DNA of 64,000 bases, from contig WRAY01000007.1 in assembly GCA_009779975.1 (NCBI GenBank), positions 21,471 through 85,470 on the forward strand, read 5' to 3'. This DNA is from Bacillota bacterium (GTDB lineage Bacteria; Bacillota; Clostridia; Christensenellales; Pumilibacteraceae). The notes beneath the pieces were generated by a model, which saw only the letters and a program-made list of their open reading frames with translations, made no database searches and was not told where the DNA came from. The position numbers and the translations under genes were made by a program. Of the stretch, positions 26,666-35,777 are shown one piece after another; positions within the stretch are counted from its first letter, which is position 1; each line of letters begins with the position of its first letter.

Positions 26666-26760
26666 TAAAAAGTGAAGGGTGAAATGTGAAAAGTAAGGAT
26701 GATTTTTTTATTCAATATTATAATGAAAAAATAATCCTACACCTTTTACTTTTTCCTTAA
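26666..26760. repeat. Imperfect inverted-repeat element between asp23 and nusB
   Basis: Left AAAAAGTGAAGGGTG and AAGGATGATTTTTT, right ATAATCCTACACCTTTTACT. The arms are inverted copies with several mismatches. It belongs to the AAAGTGAAA word class (as at 24763) and leaves nusB without a Shine-Dalgarno site. Confidence 0.65.
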
Positions 26761-26767
26761 ATAAATT

Positions 26768-27238
26768 ATGTCACGAATACAAACAAGAGAAAATGTGTTC
26801 AAGTTAATCTATGAACGCGTGATAAGAGATGAAAAAAACCCTCACTCATTTGAGGTGGTTTTTAATGCAATAAGCGGAAATGACAAAGAATATTTCATTG
26901 CCGCCTATAATGGAATTGATGAAACATATGAATTTTTGAAAAAAGTCATTGAGAGATTTTCAATTGACTTCAAAATTTCAAGGCTGAATAAAGTTGACCT
27001 ATCAATACTCTTGGTTGCAGCCTATGAAATACTTTTCATGGACGAAATCGGCGTTTCAATCAGTGCAAACGAAGCAGTAGAATTAGCCAAAAAATTCTCA
27101 AACGAAGACAGCAGCAAATTCATAAACGGAGTTTTAGCAAGCGTTATCGAGAACAAAGAATTATTAATCGTCGAATTTAACACAAAAGAAGAAATAAAAG
27201 AGGAGGAGAATGAAGAAGATGAGTGCGAAAATAATTGA
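26768..27238 (+). CDS. nusB: Transcription antitermination protein NusB
   Basis: 156 residues. An all-helical RNA-binding factor that acts with NusE/S10 on rRNA antitermination. Family marks: [15 protein letters not shown] at the start, [21 protein letters not shown] sequence in the middle (here [19 protein letters not shown]), and [27 protein letters not shown] Glu-rich tail of about 20 residues is extra. The end overlaps folD by 29 bases. Confidence 0.93.
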   Translation: MSRIQTRENVFKLIYERVIRDEKNPHSFEVVFNAISGNDKEYFIAAYNGIDETYEFLKKVIERFSIDFKISRLNKVDLSILLVAAYEILFMDEIGVSISANEAVELAKKFSNEDSSKFINGVLASVIENKELLIVEFNTKEEIKEEENEEDECENN

Positions 27239-28076
27239 TGGGAAGGCATTGTCGGAAGAGATTATTGCAAAAACCAAGAAACAATCTGAAGAGTTTGAAA
27301 AACTACACTTGAGAAAGGTGTCGCTTGCGGTGGTTCTTGTTGGTGATGATGAGGCGTCAAAGGTTTATGTTTCAAGCAAAATAAAAAGGACAGCGAGTGC
27401 AAACATTGAGTCAATCGCTTGTTTTTTGCCTGAGAATACCTCTCAAGAGGTGTTAGAGGCTAAAATAAAAGAGTTGAATGATGATAAAACAATTGACGGG
27501 ATTTTGGTTCAACTTCCGCTTCCAAAGCATATTGATTCTCAAAAAATTGTCGGAATGGTTGCGGTTGAAAAAGATGTTGATGCGTTTAGCAGCGAACATA
27601 TGGGTAATATTCTTTTGGGAGTTGATGGTCTTGTTTCTTGCACTCCGGCCGGCATCATTGAACTAATCAAATCAACCGGAGAAACTATCTCCGGAAAAAA
27701 TGCGGTTGTTATCGGACGGAGCAATATTGTCGGAAAGCCTGTTGCAATGCTGCTTTTAAACGAGAGTGCAACAGTGACAATATGTCATTCAAGAACAAAA
27801 GATTTATCGTTATATACCAAAAACGCCGATATTTTGGTTGTCAGCGTCGGCAAAAAAGAATTTGTCAAAGGCAAAGATATCAAAAAAGGTGCAATAGTCA
27901 TTGATGTCGGCATCAACCGCCATGACGGAAAACTTTATGGCGATGTTGAATTTGCCTCTGCTGAAAACGAAGCGGGTTATATTACTCCGGTTCCGGGCGG
28001 AGTAGGACCGATGACGATTGCTATGTTAATGGCGAACACTTTAAAAGCAGCAAATTTGCGATTAACTAAAAAATAA
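27210..28076 (+). CDS. folD: Methylenetetrahydrofolate dehydrogenase/cyclohydrolase
   Basis: 288 residues, full length. It interconverts methylene-, methenyl- and formyl-tetrahydrofolate with NADP. Motifs: [18 protein letters not shown] (catalytic Lys), [41 protein letters not shown] (nucleotide site) and [15 protein letters not shown]. Two start codons are possible: 27210, three bases after AGGAGG, and 27219, with better spacing. The overlap with nusB shows translational coupling. Confidence 0.96.
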   Translation: MKKMSAKIIDGKALSEEIIAKTKKQSEEFEKLHLRKVSLAVVLVGDDEASKVYVSSKIKRTASANIESIACFLPENTSQEVLEAKIKELNDDKTIDGILVQLPLPKHIDSQKIVGMVAVEKDVDAFSSEHMGNILLGVDGLVSCTPAGIIELIKSTGETISGKNAVVIGRSNIVGKPVAMLLLNESATVTICHSRTKDLSLYTKNADILVVSVGKKEFVKGKDIKKGAIVIDVGINRHDGKLYGDVEFASAENEAGYITPVPGGVGPMTIAMLMANTLKAANLRLTKK

Positions 28077-28085
28077 TTAAACAAT

Positions 28086-28121
28086 AATTATGCATTATGC
28101 CTTGTGTGTAATGCGTTGAAA
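28086..28121 (+). repeat. Half element of the GTTATGC repeat family
   Basis: ATTATGCATTATGCCTTGTG and ATGCGTTGAAAA match the right arm of the spoIIIAC/AD element, including the GCGTTGAAAA end next to the start codon of the following gene. No left arm is seen. Confidence 0.55.
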
Positions 28122-28124
28122 ATC

Positions 28125-29300
28125 ATGAACAAAACCTTGACTGTCTCCCAATTAAACTTATTCATCAAAGGCGTGTTTGCTGATGAATATATTTTGCATG
28201 ATATTTGGGTTAGAGGGGAAGTTAGAGAGTTCAAAGTATCAGGAAATTCAACTTATATAACACTATATGAAAATGAGTGTGTTTTAAATTGTGTGAAATT
28301 TTCATCCTTGGAAGATATTGAAGTTGGGAAAAAAGTCCTTCTTCGCGGCGGTGTCAATTTTTTTGAAAAGGGCGGAAGAATATCGTTTATCATCAAGGAA
28401 GTCAAGATTGAGGGTGAGGGTGAAAACGCACTTGCCTTAAAAAAACTAAAGGAAAAATTGCAAAAAGAAGGATTGTTTGAAAAGGGTTTAGAACTTCCGT
28501 TTCTCGTCAAAAAAATGTGTGTTATCACCGGAAATGCCGGAATTGTCATTCATGATATTTTATCTGTTTTGAAAAAGATTCCGATTGAAATTGCGGTTTT
28601 TACTGTTAAAATTCAAGGCGAGGGGGCAAGCGAGGAGATAATCAGGGCATTGAATGCAGTTGAAAATACAAATTATGATTGCATTTTAATCGCACGAGGC
28701 GGCGGAAGTGCTGCTGATTTGGATGTGTTTAATTGCGAAAAATTGTCAAGATATGTTGCTAACTATTCAAAACCGGTCATTTCTGCAATCGGACATGAAG
28801 TTGACTACTCGCTGGTTGATTTGTGTGCTAGAACAAGGTGTGCGACTCCGTCTATTGCCGCTCAAATCATACTTGATAAATTTTTATCACGATTTGCACT
28901 CGTCCAATCATATAAAGAAAAATTGTCTTTTATCATCACGAGATTATATGAAAAAAAATCATTATCTCTAAAAAATCTCTCAAACGAAATATCTTATGCC
29001 GGAGAGCGGAAACTTTCTTCATATATTCGAAAAATAACTCTCAATGCTCAAAGCATGTCAAACATACTGGAGGCTAAATTAAGGAATGATGAACAAAAGA
29101 TAGCAAATCTTGCAACTTCGCTTGACCAACTAAGCCCCCTGAAACTTCTAAAGCGAGGCTTTGTCAAAGTCGAAAAAGACGGAAAAACAATAACCAGTTC
29201 AAGCGAAGTCAAAGCAAACGAAAACATAGATATAATTTTGCATGATGGGACTTTGCAGACGAAAATACAAAAAATCGAGGTGCGAAACAATGGAATTTGA
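28125..29300 (+). CDS. xseA: Exodeoxyribonuclease VII large subunit
   Basis: 391 residues, slightly short for the family (about 400-450). An N-terminal OB-fold (residues 1-95) precedes the catalytic region with CVITGNAGIVIHDI, LIARGGGSAADLDVF, and AIGHEVDYSLVDLCARTRCATPSIAA. The C-terminal helical arm is reduced. With XseB it degrades single-stranded DNA to oligonucleotides. The start 28125 gives the usual MNKTLTVSQLN beginning. Overlaps xseB. Confidence 0.94.
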   Translation: MNKTLTVSQLNLFIKGVFADEYILHDIWVRGEVREFKVSGNSTYITLYENECVLNCVKFSSLEDIEVGKKVLLRGGVNFFEKGGRISFIIKEVKIEGEGENALALKKLKEKLQKEGLFEKGLELPFLVKKMCVITGNAGIVIHDILSVLKKIPIEIAVFTVKIQGEGASEEIIRALNAVENTNYDCILIARGGGSAADLDVFNCEKLSRYVANYSKPVISAIGHEVDYSLVDLCARTRCATPSIAAQIILDKFLSRFALVQSYKEKLSFIITRLYEKKSLSLKNLSNEISYAGERKLSSYIRKITLNAQSMSNILEAKLRNDEQKIANLATSLDQLSPLKLLKRGFVKVEKDGKTITSSSEVKANENIDIILHDGTLQTKIQKIEVRNNGI

Positions 29301-29505
29301 AAAGAATTTAACTGAGTTGGAAAAAATTGTTCAAAAAATGCAAGACAAAAATATATCACTTAATGACGGCATTGTTCTTTATGAAAAGGGCATTGTTCTC
29401 ACTCGCAAAGCATTAGACGACTTGTCTTCTTCTCGCGGGAAAATTGTCTTGCTAAAACATGAGATGGACAAACTTATTGAGGAGCCATATAATGGAGAGG
29501 TTTAG
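29290..29505 (+). CDS. xseB: Exodeoxyribonuclease VII small subunit
   Basis: 71 residues. It is a two-helix protein typical of XseB: MEFEKNLTELEKIVQKMQ, then LNDGIVLYEKGIVLTRKALDDL. It forms the multi-copy partner of XseA. The ATG at 29290 overlaps the end of xseA by 11 bases and has a GAGGTG site; its own end overlaps ispA by 14 bases. Both overlaps suggest coupled translation. Confidence 0.94.
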   Translation: MEFEKNLTELEKIVQKMQDKNISLNDGIVLYEKGIVLTRKALDDLSSSRGKIVLLKHEMDKLIEEPYNGEV

Positions 29506-30328
29506 AAAAACAAAAGAAGAATTTGAAGAATACTTAAATGAATTTGCGGCATTTGAGAGTGTTCCTCTTGCGTTAAGAGAAGCAATTTTGTATTCTCTAG
29601 TTGACGGCGGAAAAAGAATTCGTCCGGTCATCTTTTTAGAGACATTGCGTGCCTTTTGCGGTGATGTTTGTAAAAATGCAAAAAAGTTCAGCGTTGCGAT
29701 TGAATCGCTGCATATCTACACTCTTATTCATGACGATTTGCCTTCGATGGACAATGACGATTTTCGGCGCGGAAAGCCTTCAAACCACAAAAAGTTCGGA
29801 GAAGGACTGGCAATACTTGCAGGAGATGCACTCTTAAATTTTGCCTATGAGTTGATATTAGAGTGCATAGAGGAAACAAAGTGCGAAAAATTTATGAGGG
29901 CAGGAAGAGTTTTTTCTCAGTTACTAGGCTCAAACGGTCTAATCGGCGGACAGTCACTGGACATTGAAAATTTAAGCATGACTGACGAAAAACTAACCTA
30001 TATTTTTGAAAATAAAACAATCGCACTTTTAAAAGTTTCAGCATTGTGCGGTGCTATATTAGGCGGAGCAGATGAAAAAGAACAAGAGTTAATATCTAAA
30101 TTTATCTATCACTTCGGTTTTGCATTTCAAATAAAAGATGACATGATTGAATTTTTTTCAAAAAAACCTCCAAGTTTTTGTGACTATATAGCACACTACG
30201 GCATAAATAAAGCAAAGGAAGATTTGGAAAAACACACCAAAAAAGCATTAAACGCACTCGAAAAACTAAAACAAGACACCTCATTTTTAAAGGAACTAAC
30301 AGAATTTGCACAGGCAAGAGACCATTAA
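29492..30328 (+). CDS. ispA: Farnesyl/geranyl diphosphate synthase
   Basis: 278 residues of the IspA-type polyprenyl synthase family. The first Asp-rich motif DDLPSMDNDDFRRGKPSNHK and the second, QIKDDMIEF, hold the magnesium-diphosphate sites. GGKRIRPVIFLE is the N-terminal substrate motif. It makes the C15 precursor for undecaprenyl phosphate and quinones. The second motif normally reads DDILD, so it is altered (KDDMIE), and the C-terminus is a little short. It has a GGAG site and overlaps both xseB and dxs. Confidence 0.92.
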   Translation: MERFRKTKEEFEEYLNEFAAFESVPLALREAILYSLVDGGKRIRPVIFLETLRAFCGDVCKNAKKFSVAIESLHIYTLIHDDLPSMDNDDFRRGKPSNHKKFGEGLAILAGDALLNFAYELILECIEETKCEKFMRAGRVFSQLLGSNGLIGGQSLDIENLSMTDEKLTYIFENKTIALLKVSALCGAILGGADEKEQELISKFIYHFGFAFQIKDDMIEFFSKKPPSFCDYIAHYGINKAKEDLEKHTKKALNALEKLKQDTSFLKELTEFAQARDH

Positions 30329-32111
30329 AAATCTTGAAAACATCTCTTCACCAAATGACTTAAAAAACCTCACAATCAAGGAACTTCAAGCCTATTGTGG
30401 GGAAATTCGTGATGAAATAATAGATGTTGTTTCTGAAAAAGGCGGTCACTTTGCCTCAAATTTGGGGGCAATTGAATTGACTGCTGCAATTCATTATGTT
30501 TTCAATTCACCGGATGATAAATTGATTTTTGATGTCGGACATCAAACATATGCTCACAAAATCATAACAGGAAGAAGGAAAGAGTTCAAGAATCTTCGCA
30601 CAAATGAGGGCGTTTCGGGAATGCCGAATCATCTTGAGAGTGAACATGACATTTTCACTCTAGGGCACTCTTCGTCCGCTCTGTCGCTGTCTCTGGGACT
30701 CTCTAGGGCACGAGATTTAAAAAAAGAGACGCATCATGTTGTTTCAATTGTCGGTGACGGGGCATTGACCGGCGGAATTTCCTATGAAGCATTATGCGAC
30801 ATTGGAGCAAATAAAGAACGGGTCATCATTATTTTGAATGACAACGAAATGTCAATCTCAAAAAATGTCGGCGCTCTTTCAAAGCATCTTGCCCGTCTTA
30901 GATTGTCAAGAAAATATAACGCATTCAAAAACGGACTAACAACTTTCTTTTCATATATTCCGCTGCTGGGACGAGCGGCAATTTTTTGTGCAACAAAAAT
31001 TAAAAATGGCATTAGAACTCTTTTTCAAAGACAACAAATGTTTGAAATACTCGGACTGAAATATATCGGACCATTCAACGGACATAACTTGAAAATGCTC
31101 ATTCCAACGCTAGAGCGAGCCAAAAAATCAAAACGCCCTGTTCTCATTCATGTTTTGACAAAGAAGGGAAAAGGACATGTTGAGGCAGAAAAAAATCCAA
31201 GAGAGTTTCATGCAGTTCCGCCGAAAAACAAAGAAAATACTAAAGAGAGCGTGGGTAGTTTTTCAAAAATATGCGGAGAAACTTTGACTTGCCTTGCAAG
31301 TAAAAACAAAGATATTGTCGCAATCACCGCCGCTATGAGTGACGGAGTAGGACTTGAAGAGTTTGCAAAACAATATCCTAAGAGGTTTTTTGATGTTGCA
31401 ATCGCAGAACAGCATGCAGCGCTGCTTGCCGCAGGTCTTTCCAAAGGCGAAATGAAACCTTATTTTTGTGTCTACTCATCATTTTTGCAACGCTCCTATG
31501 ACCAACTTATTCATGAAATATCAATCAACTCTTTGCCGGTGACACTACTAATCGACAGGGCTGGAACACAGGGCGAGGACGGAATAACTCATCAAGGATT
31601 GTATGATTTGTCTTATTTAAATCATGTTGAAAACATTGCCGTTTGTTCGCCAAAAGACGGAAAAGAACTGGAAATGATGTTGGAGTTTTCTCAAAACTAC
31701 TCAGCCCCGCTAGCAATAAGATACCCCCGAAATTTCAAAATAAACTATGAAACTCACCAAAAAATTGAAATAGGTAAATGGGAAATTATCAGAGAAGATG
31801 AAAAATCTAATGTTTATGTATTGGCAGTCGGCAACAGAATGCTTGATATTGCAAATGAAATAAATTCTGCAAACATTATAAACGCACGATTTGTGAAACC
31901 TCTTGATGAAGAATTCCTCAAACAAATTAACAAAACCGAAAACACTATCATCACAATGGAGGACAATATTAAAGCAGGCGGCTTTGGAGAAAGTGTCTTG
32001 AGTTTTCTAAATGATGTCGGCTTGATGGCAAAAGTTGAAATAAAATCTTTTAAAAATGCATTGATAGACAACAGGGATAGCATGCAATCATTGATAGAAA
32101 ACGGTTTTTAG
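30306..32111 (+). CDS. dxs: 1-deoxy-D-xylulose-5-phosphate synthase
   Basis: 601 residues, near full length. A thiamine-diphosphate enzyme that condenses pyruvate and glyceraldehyde 3-phosphate at the start of the MEP isoprenoid pathway. Motifs: DVGHQTYAHKIITGR, GDGALTGGISYEA (cofactor site), IAEQHAALLAAGLS and DRAGTQGEDGITHQG. The likely start is a TTG at 30306, since no ATG precedes the conserved SSPNDLKNLTIKEL region. It overlaps the end of ispA by 23 bases. Last gene of the run, followed by a terminator. Confidence 0.95.
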   Translation: MHRQETIKNLENISSPNDLKNLTIKELQAYCGEIRDEIIDVVSEKGGHFASNLGAIELTAAIHYVFNSPDDKLIFDVGHQTYAHKIITGRRKEFKNLRTNEGVSGMPNHLESEHDIFTLGHSSSALSLSLGLSRARDLKKETHHVVSIVGDGALTGGISYEALCDIGANKERVIIILNDNEMSISKNVGALSKHLARLRLSRKYNAFKNGLTTFFSYIPLLGRAAIFCATKIKNGIRTLFQRQQMFEILGLKYIGPFNGHNLKMLIPTLERAKKSKRPVLIHVLTKKGKGHVEAEKNPREFHAVPPKNKENTKESVGSFSKICGETLTCLASKNKDIVAITAAMSDGVGLEEFAKQYPKRFFDVAIAEQHAALLAAGLSKGEMKPYFCVYSSFLQRSYDQLIHEISINSLPVTLLIDRAGTQGEDGITHQGLYDLSYLNHVENIAVCSPKDGKELEMMLEFSQNYSAPLAIRYPRNFKINYETHQKIEIGKWEIIREDEKSNVYVLAVGNRMLDIANEINSANIINARFVKPLDEEFLKQINKTENTIITMEDNIKAGGFGESVLSFLNDVGLMAKVEIKSFKNALIDNRDSMQSLIENGF

Positions 32112-32130
32112 TAATATATTTGAAACATCA

Positions 32131-32168
32131 AAAGAATCGGCTGAACGAAAGTTCAGCCGATTCTTTTT
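32131..32168 (+). terminator. Terminator after dxs
   Basis: Strong hairpin AAGAATCGGCTGAAC-GAAA-GTTCAGCCGATTCTT followed by a T run. It also faces the convergent lipoprotein gene of module B. Confidence 0.92.
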
Positions 32169-32238
32169 GTTATTTGTTTGTTTTGCGAAAAATAAGAAAA
32201 TCTCGTTTGTTATTAAAACCTTGGGACTACTATTTGTT

Positions 32239-35064
32239 TTACGCTTCAAAATCATAGAATTTGAAAGCAAGACCGAGTGTTCCTAAGCCGGGAGCCCTAA
32301 AGTAGATACCTATTTTTTCAGAATCTCTAATCGCTTGGTCAGTGTTAACCAACTCTCCGGTTATGCCTGTTTGAGTCATAGACCAATCATTTACCGGGAT
32401 AACAGGATTCATAAAGAAATCAAATAGCGGATGTTGGTCTCCGCCGGGAAGTCCCATTGCATATTCCGGATTAAACATAGGATTAATAACAAGTCCGCCC
32501 GGTAAAAATCTCACTCCGCCTGCGTTGAATAAAGGAATAGCACCGACATTCCAACCTAAACGAAGGTCATTAACAGGGAATGGCGGTTGCGGCAGAGGCA
32601 CCATTCCGGGAGCAATAATGCTTTCAAATTCATTTGTTGTGTGTCCTCCCATATCCAAAATTGCTTCGCCGTCAAAACTTAAAATTCCTCGGACATTAAA
32701 GTTATCAGGGATGTTGTTTCCTTCTACTCTGATTGCTCCGATGAAATTAAGAGTGTCTTGAACAATGCCGGATGCACTTGTTGGTGCAAAAACGGTCTTG
32801 CCCCAATCATTTATTAATTCTAAATCCATGACATTAAAATCATTGAGAAGGTGCGCAACGCCATAGACTAAAAACCAAGGTGCAGTTGGTTGGACAAAGT
32901 TTTCAACGGTCGAGTCAATAAAGTGAATTTGAGGATATATTTCAGAAGTATAGATTCCCTGAACACCCCAAAAATTGCCAAGAACAATAAGAGGACCGCC
33001 TGAGCGTCTAACATCACTTCTGTAGACAGTTGCGTGTCCGTTCCAACTGTAGATTGAATTGCTCCACGAGTCATACATTCTGCTGTCGCTTATTGTTAGC
33101 ATACCATATTGCTCGCTTGTTGAATAGATTTGAAAATGTGCAAAGTGTCCGCGAAGTATTATGTTTGAAACATCAACATCGCCTCTGACATAAGCAAATC
33201 TTGCACCCCTGCTATCTTCTTCTTGGTCGCTTCTTTGGACATTACCGAGTGACGATAGATTTCTTATGTTTATTTCCGAGTCATTGAGCGCACTCATAAA
33301 AAAGAGTGACATATGAGACATAACAAAGCCTGTCGGAGACCTGTCACTTGTGGCATCATCATGCACTAAGGGAAGATTTGAGGCATCTATAGAAAAATAA
33401 TTGCCGATAAAGTTAAAAGGTTGGTCAGGATTGTCATGAACTCTATAGAATAGGGAAGTTGCAGTGGCTTCTTGAATTAGATGACCGCTGGCATTAAAAA
33501 GGACATCAGGAAGATTATTGCGAGTTATGTTGATATTGTTATGAAGGATAATACCGTTAAGGTCATTGTTATCAGCGCCTCTTTCATCAATCCAGGCTTC
33601 TCTAGGCGGAATGTTAGTGTAGATTGGATGAAGGCTTCTGTTGTCAAGCATTCCGAGTCCGAAAATACCGCCGACTTCAGTAACATTCATAGCATCAATG
33701 ACTGTGATGTTGTCAAGAACAAGGGCAGGGAAGGCAAGGATATTATCAGGGTTTGCAAGATGCTCAGGATTTGCTATTTGCTGAGTGATTCTAAACGGTC
33801 CCGCATCAATTGCCGCCTCATGGAATTGGAAAGAGCCAAGAGCAGGAATAATAGTTATATAGGTGTCTCTTTCTGCACCGGTAAGATTTACCCATTCATA
33901 ACTTGCTCCAACGCTTTGATATTGATAGACATTAATTAAAGGAGCATAATTTCCGACAGTGATAGTTCTGACACCTCCTATTGCCGTCAGGTCAAGTTCT
34001 TGAATAATAGGAAAGAACGAGAAAGGATTGTTAGTTCCGATATAATATCCCTCATCTCTTAGTTTAAAGTCGTTTTCAAGAGTTCCGACTCTTGAAATGT
34101 TTTGATGATATAAGTTCAAAAATCCGGGGAGAGCAAAAGATACTATACTAAATTCTCTGACTATTGTGATAAAAGTTGTGACGGAATTATTGAAACCTTC
34201 ATACAAGAATGTTGCTGTTAAAGGCTGCGGTCCGAGAACTGATGTGTTGATAGTATTAAAAGATAATCCGGTGTAGGGATATTCAATAATGCGATTAGTG
34301 TTATCCGAATAAAGTATTCTAATTTCAACTCCTGTTAAGTCTACGGTAGTATTTCTGACGAACATGGTAGGAGGGTCAACAAATTCAAGTCCTGCAATAG
34401 GATTTACTGTGTCTGAACGAACTTCAACATTGATTGAGGCAGTGTTTGGGAATGCCCTGTAGGTAAAAGTAGCAATCAAAGGATGCCAACCGGCAACAGA
34501 TGTGTTGATGCTTGAAAAATTAAGAGCAAGGCGTGAATCTTGAGGAAAAGTTGCCAAAATAGAGTCTCTTTCATCATCTGCAAAATTAACTCTGACAGTC
34601 ACTCCATTAAAATCCGCAGCGCTAATAGAATCGCCTTGGTCAAAATACAAGTCAAAATCAACAAACTCTATATTTGAAACAGGATTTGTGTCTTGAGGCA
34701 GGACTGTGATAGGAATTTCAGCAAATCTTGAAAACTCACCCTCGGTGAAGGTTACCCTCAAAGGAATGTTTGCCCTTGGGATAGTAGTGTCAATAGCAGA
34801 CGGCAAGAATGTCAAACGAGGGTCGCCATAATAAAGATATATAACATCTTCCTCTCTTTCGTCATTGAATTCAACTCTAACTCTGGTTCCTGTAAGAGAG
34901 AATGTTTGACCGAAATAATAATGTGTTTGAACAGTTTCCATCACAAAAGTGACATTTTCAATTGGGTTTGGCGGCGGCGGAACTATCACCGGACATGCAA
35001 ACAAGAATAGCATGCAGAAAGCGATAGTTAGTGCTACTGCACTTTGTTTGATTCTTTTTTTCAT
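32239..35064 (-). CDS. Large surface lipoprotein with Ig-like group 3 repeats and a beta-helix-like domain, module B
   Basis: 941 residues. The signal peptide ends at the lipobox LFAC (Cys24), followed by a Pro-rich stretch. Three Ig-like units follow (about residues 38-325), each with a pattern such as YYFGQTFSLTGTRVRVEFND and ending ITV or similar, as in bacterial Ig-like group 3. Residues about 400-940 look like a parallel beta-helix, with many short strands and Asn ladders. One turn reads SDSRMYDSWSN, close to HNRFYDNFSN in the module A lipoprotein. It is surface exposed and likely an adhesin or glycan-binding protein. The ATG at 35064 has a GGAG site; the ORF runs on to 35136 through a hairpin leader. 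Confidence 0.87.
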   Translation of the reverse strand: MKKRIKQSAVALTIAFCMLFLFACPVIVPPPPNPIENVTFVMETVQTHYYFGQTFSLTGTRVRVEFNDEREEDVIYLYYGDPRLTFLPSAIDTTIPRANIPLRVTFTEGEFSRFAEIPITVLPQDTNPVSNIEFVDFDLYFDQGDSISAADFNGVTVRVNFADDERDSILATFPQDSRLALNFSSINTSVAGWHPLIATFTYRAFPNTASINVEVRSDTVNPIAGLEFVDPPTMFVRNTTVDLTGVEIRILYSDNTNRIIEYPYTGLSFNTINTSVLGPQPLTATFLYEGFNNSVTTFITIVREFSIVSFALPGFLNLYHQNISRVGTLENDFKLRDEGYYIGTNNPFSFFPIIQELDLTAIGGVRTITVGNYAPLINVYQYQSVGASYEWVNLTGAERDTYITIIPALGSFQFHEAAIDAGPFRITQQIANPEHLANPDNILAFPALVLDNITVIDAMNVTEVGGIFGLGMLDNRSLHPIYTNIPPREAWIDERGADNNDLNGIILHNNINITRNNLPDVLFNASGHLIQEATATSLFYRVHDNPDQPFNFIGNYFSIDASNLPLVHDDATSDRSPTGFVMSHMSLFFMSALNDSEINIRNLSSLGNVQRSDQEEDSRGARFAYVRGDVDVSNIILRGHFAHFQIYSTSEQYGMLTISDSRMYDSWSNSIYSWNGHATVYRSDVRRSGGPLIVLGNFWGVQGIYTSEIYPQIHFIDSTVENFVQPTAPWFLVYGVAHLLNDFNVMDLELINDWGKTVFAPTSASGIVQDTLNFIGAIRVEGNNIPDNFNVRGILSFDGEAILDMGGHTTNEFESIIAPGMVPLPQPPFPVNDLRLGWNVGAIPLFNAGGVRFLPGGLVINPMFNPEYAMGLPGGDQHPLFDFFMNPVIPVNDWSMTQTGITGELVNTDQAIRDSEKIGIYFRAPGLGTLGLAFKFYDFEA

Positions 35065-35075
35065 TTTTTGTTTTT

Positions 35076-35096
35076 CTCCTTTTGCGTCTATGACGC
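35076..35096 (-). promoter_or_regulatory. Hairpin directly before the module B lipoprotein ribosome binding site
   Basis: On the minus strand, GCGTC-ATA-GACGC is followed by AAAAGGAG and the ATG at 35064. The sequence is almost the same as the asp23 leader at 26308-26327, although the genes are unrelated. Confidence 0.6.
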
Positions 35097-35220
35097 TTTT
35101 GTTAGTTTTGAAAAAGTATTTATATACTTTTATCAAGTTTTGATTTTTTATCTATATGTAACTATTTTGTATCTAAAACAGGAAAGTATTTATTTTAAAT
35201 AAAAAATAGATTATTGAACA

Positions 35221-35745
35221 CTAGACAAACAGCATTCTTAGAGTGTCAGTTCTTCCGCTTCCGTCTGCTGAACTAAGTCCTATTGCAATATTCGCATCGG
35301 GAGTTAATGCTCCTTCTCTAATTAAAAGAGTAAGTCGAGCGGAATATTGCCTATCATCATCATCATCAAATCTATCTATAAGAACAGACGGGCTTTCAAC
35401 CGGAAACAATAAAGCATCTCTGTTTGTTGCGTTTAGCGGGTAAACTTCCCATTCCAGATAAACAACAATCCCTCTGCCGTAGTCAGTTTCAGTAATCATA
35501 TTTCCGTGAACTACGATAGGATAAGATTGCCACCATTCATCATCCTCATCAGTTGCCCTCCACAATCTAACAGTAGGTTCACCGATTATTTCGCCGTCAC
35601 GAGAGAGAATATAAACACTTGTGAACTCAACTCGTTCAACTAAAATAGTCGGGTTAACAACTGAGAGTTGCAAGCCAAAAAATGCTATAAACAATATAGA
35701 CACAAAATAAACTATTCCGACAACTAATAATACTGATTTTCGCAT
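35221..35745 (-). CDS. Membrane-anchored beta-rich protein, module B
   Basis: 174 residues. One N-terminal membrane helix (LLVVGIVYFVSILFIAFFGL) is followed by an extracellular domain of about 145 residues. It starts VERVEFTSVYILSRDGE and contains YPLNATNRDALLF, which matches the P-L-x-A-T-N-x-D motif of the module A protein at 16977-17936. It includes a run of five Asp. It occupies the same place, between permease and lipoprotein. It lacks the extra Ig-like units of its counterpart. Function unknown. Confidence 0.78.
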   Translation of the reverse strand: MRKSVLLVVGIVYFVSILFIAFFGLQLSVVNPTILVERVEFTSVYILSRDGEIIGEPTVRLWRATDEDDEWWQSYPIVVHGNMITETDYGRGIVVYLEWEVYPLNATNRDALLFPVESPSVLIDRFDDDDDRQYSARLTLLIREGALTPDANIAIGLSSADGSGRTDTLRMLFV

Positions 35746-35777
35746 TTTTCTCCTTTTATATGATGAGTGGTGAAACC

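Noticed and set aside
33481..33939. 152-codon plus-strand frame inside the module B lipoprotein gene
   Set aside because: Antisense shadow of a clear coding sequence, no ribosome binding site and no recognisable motif.
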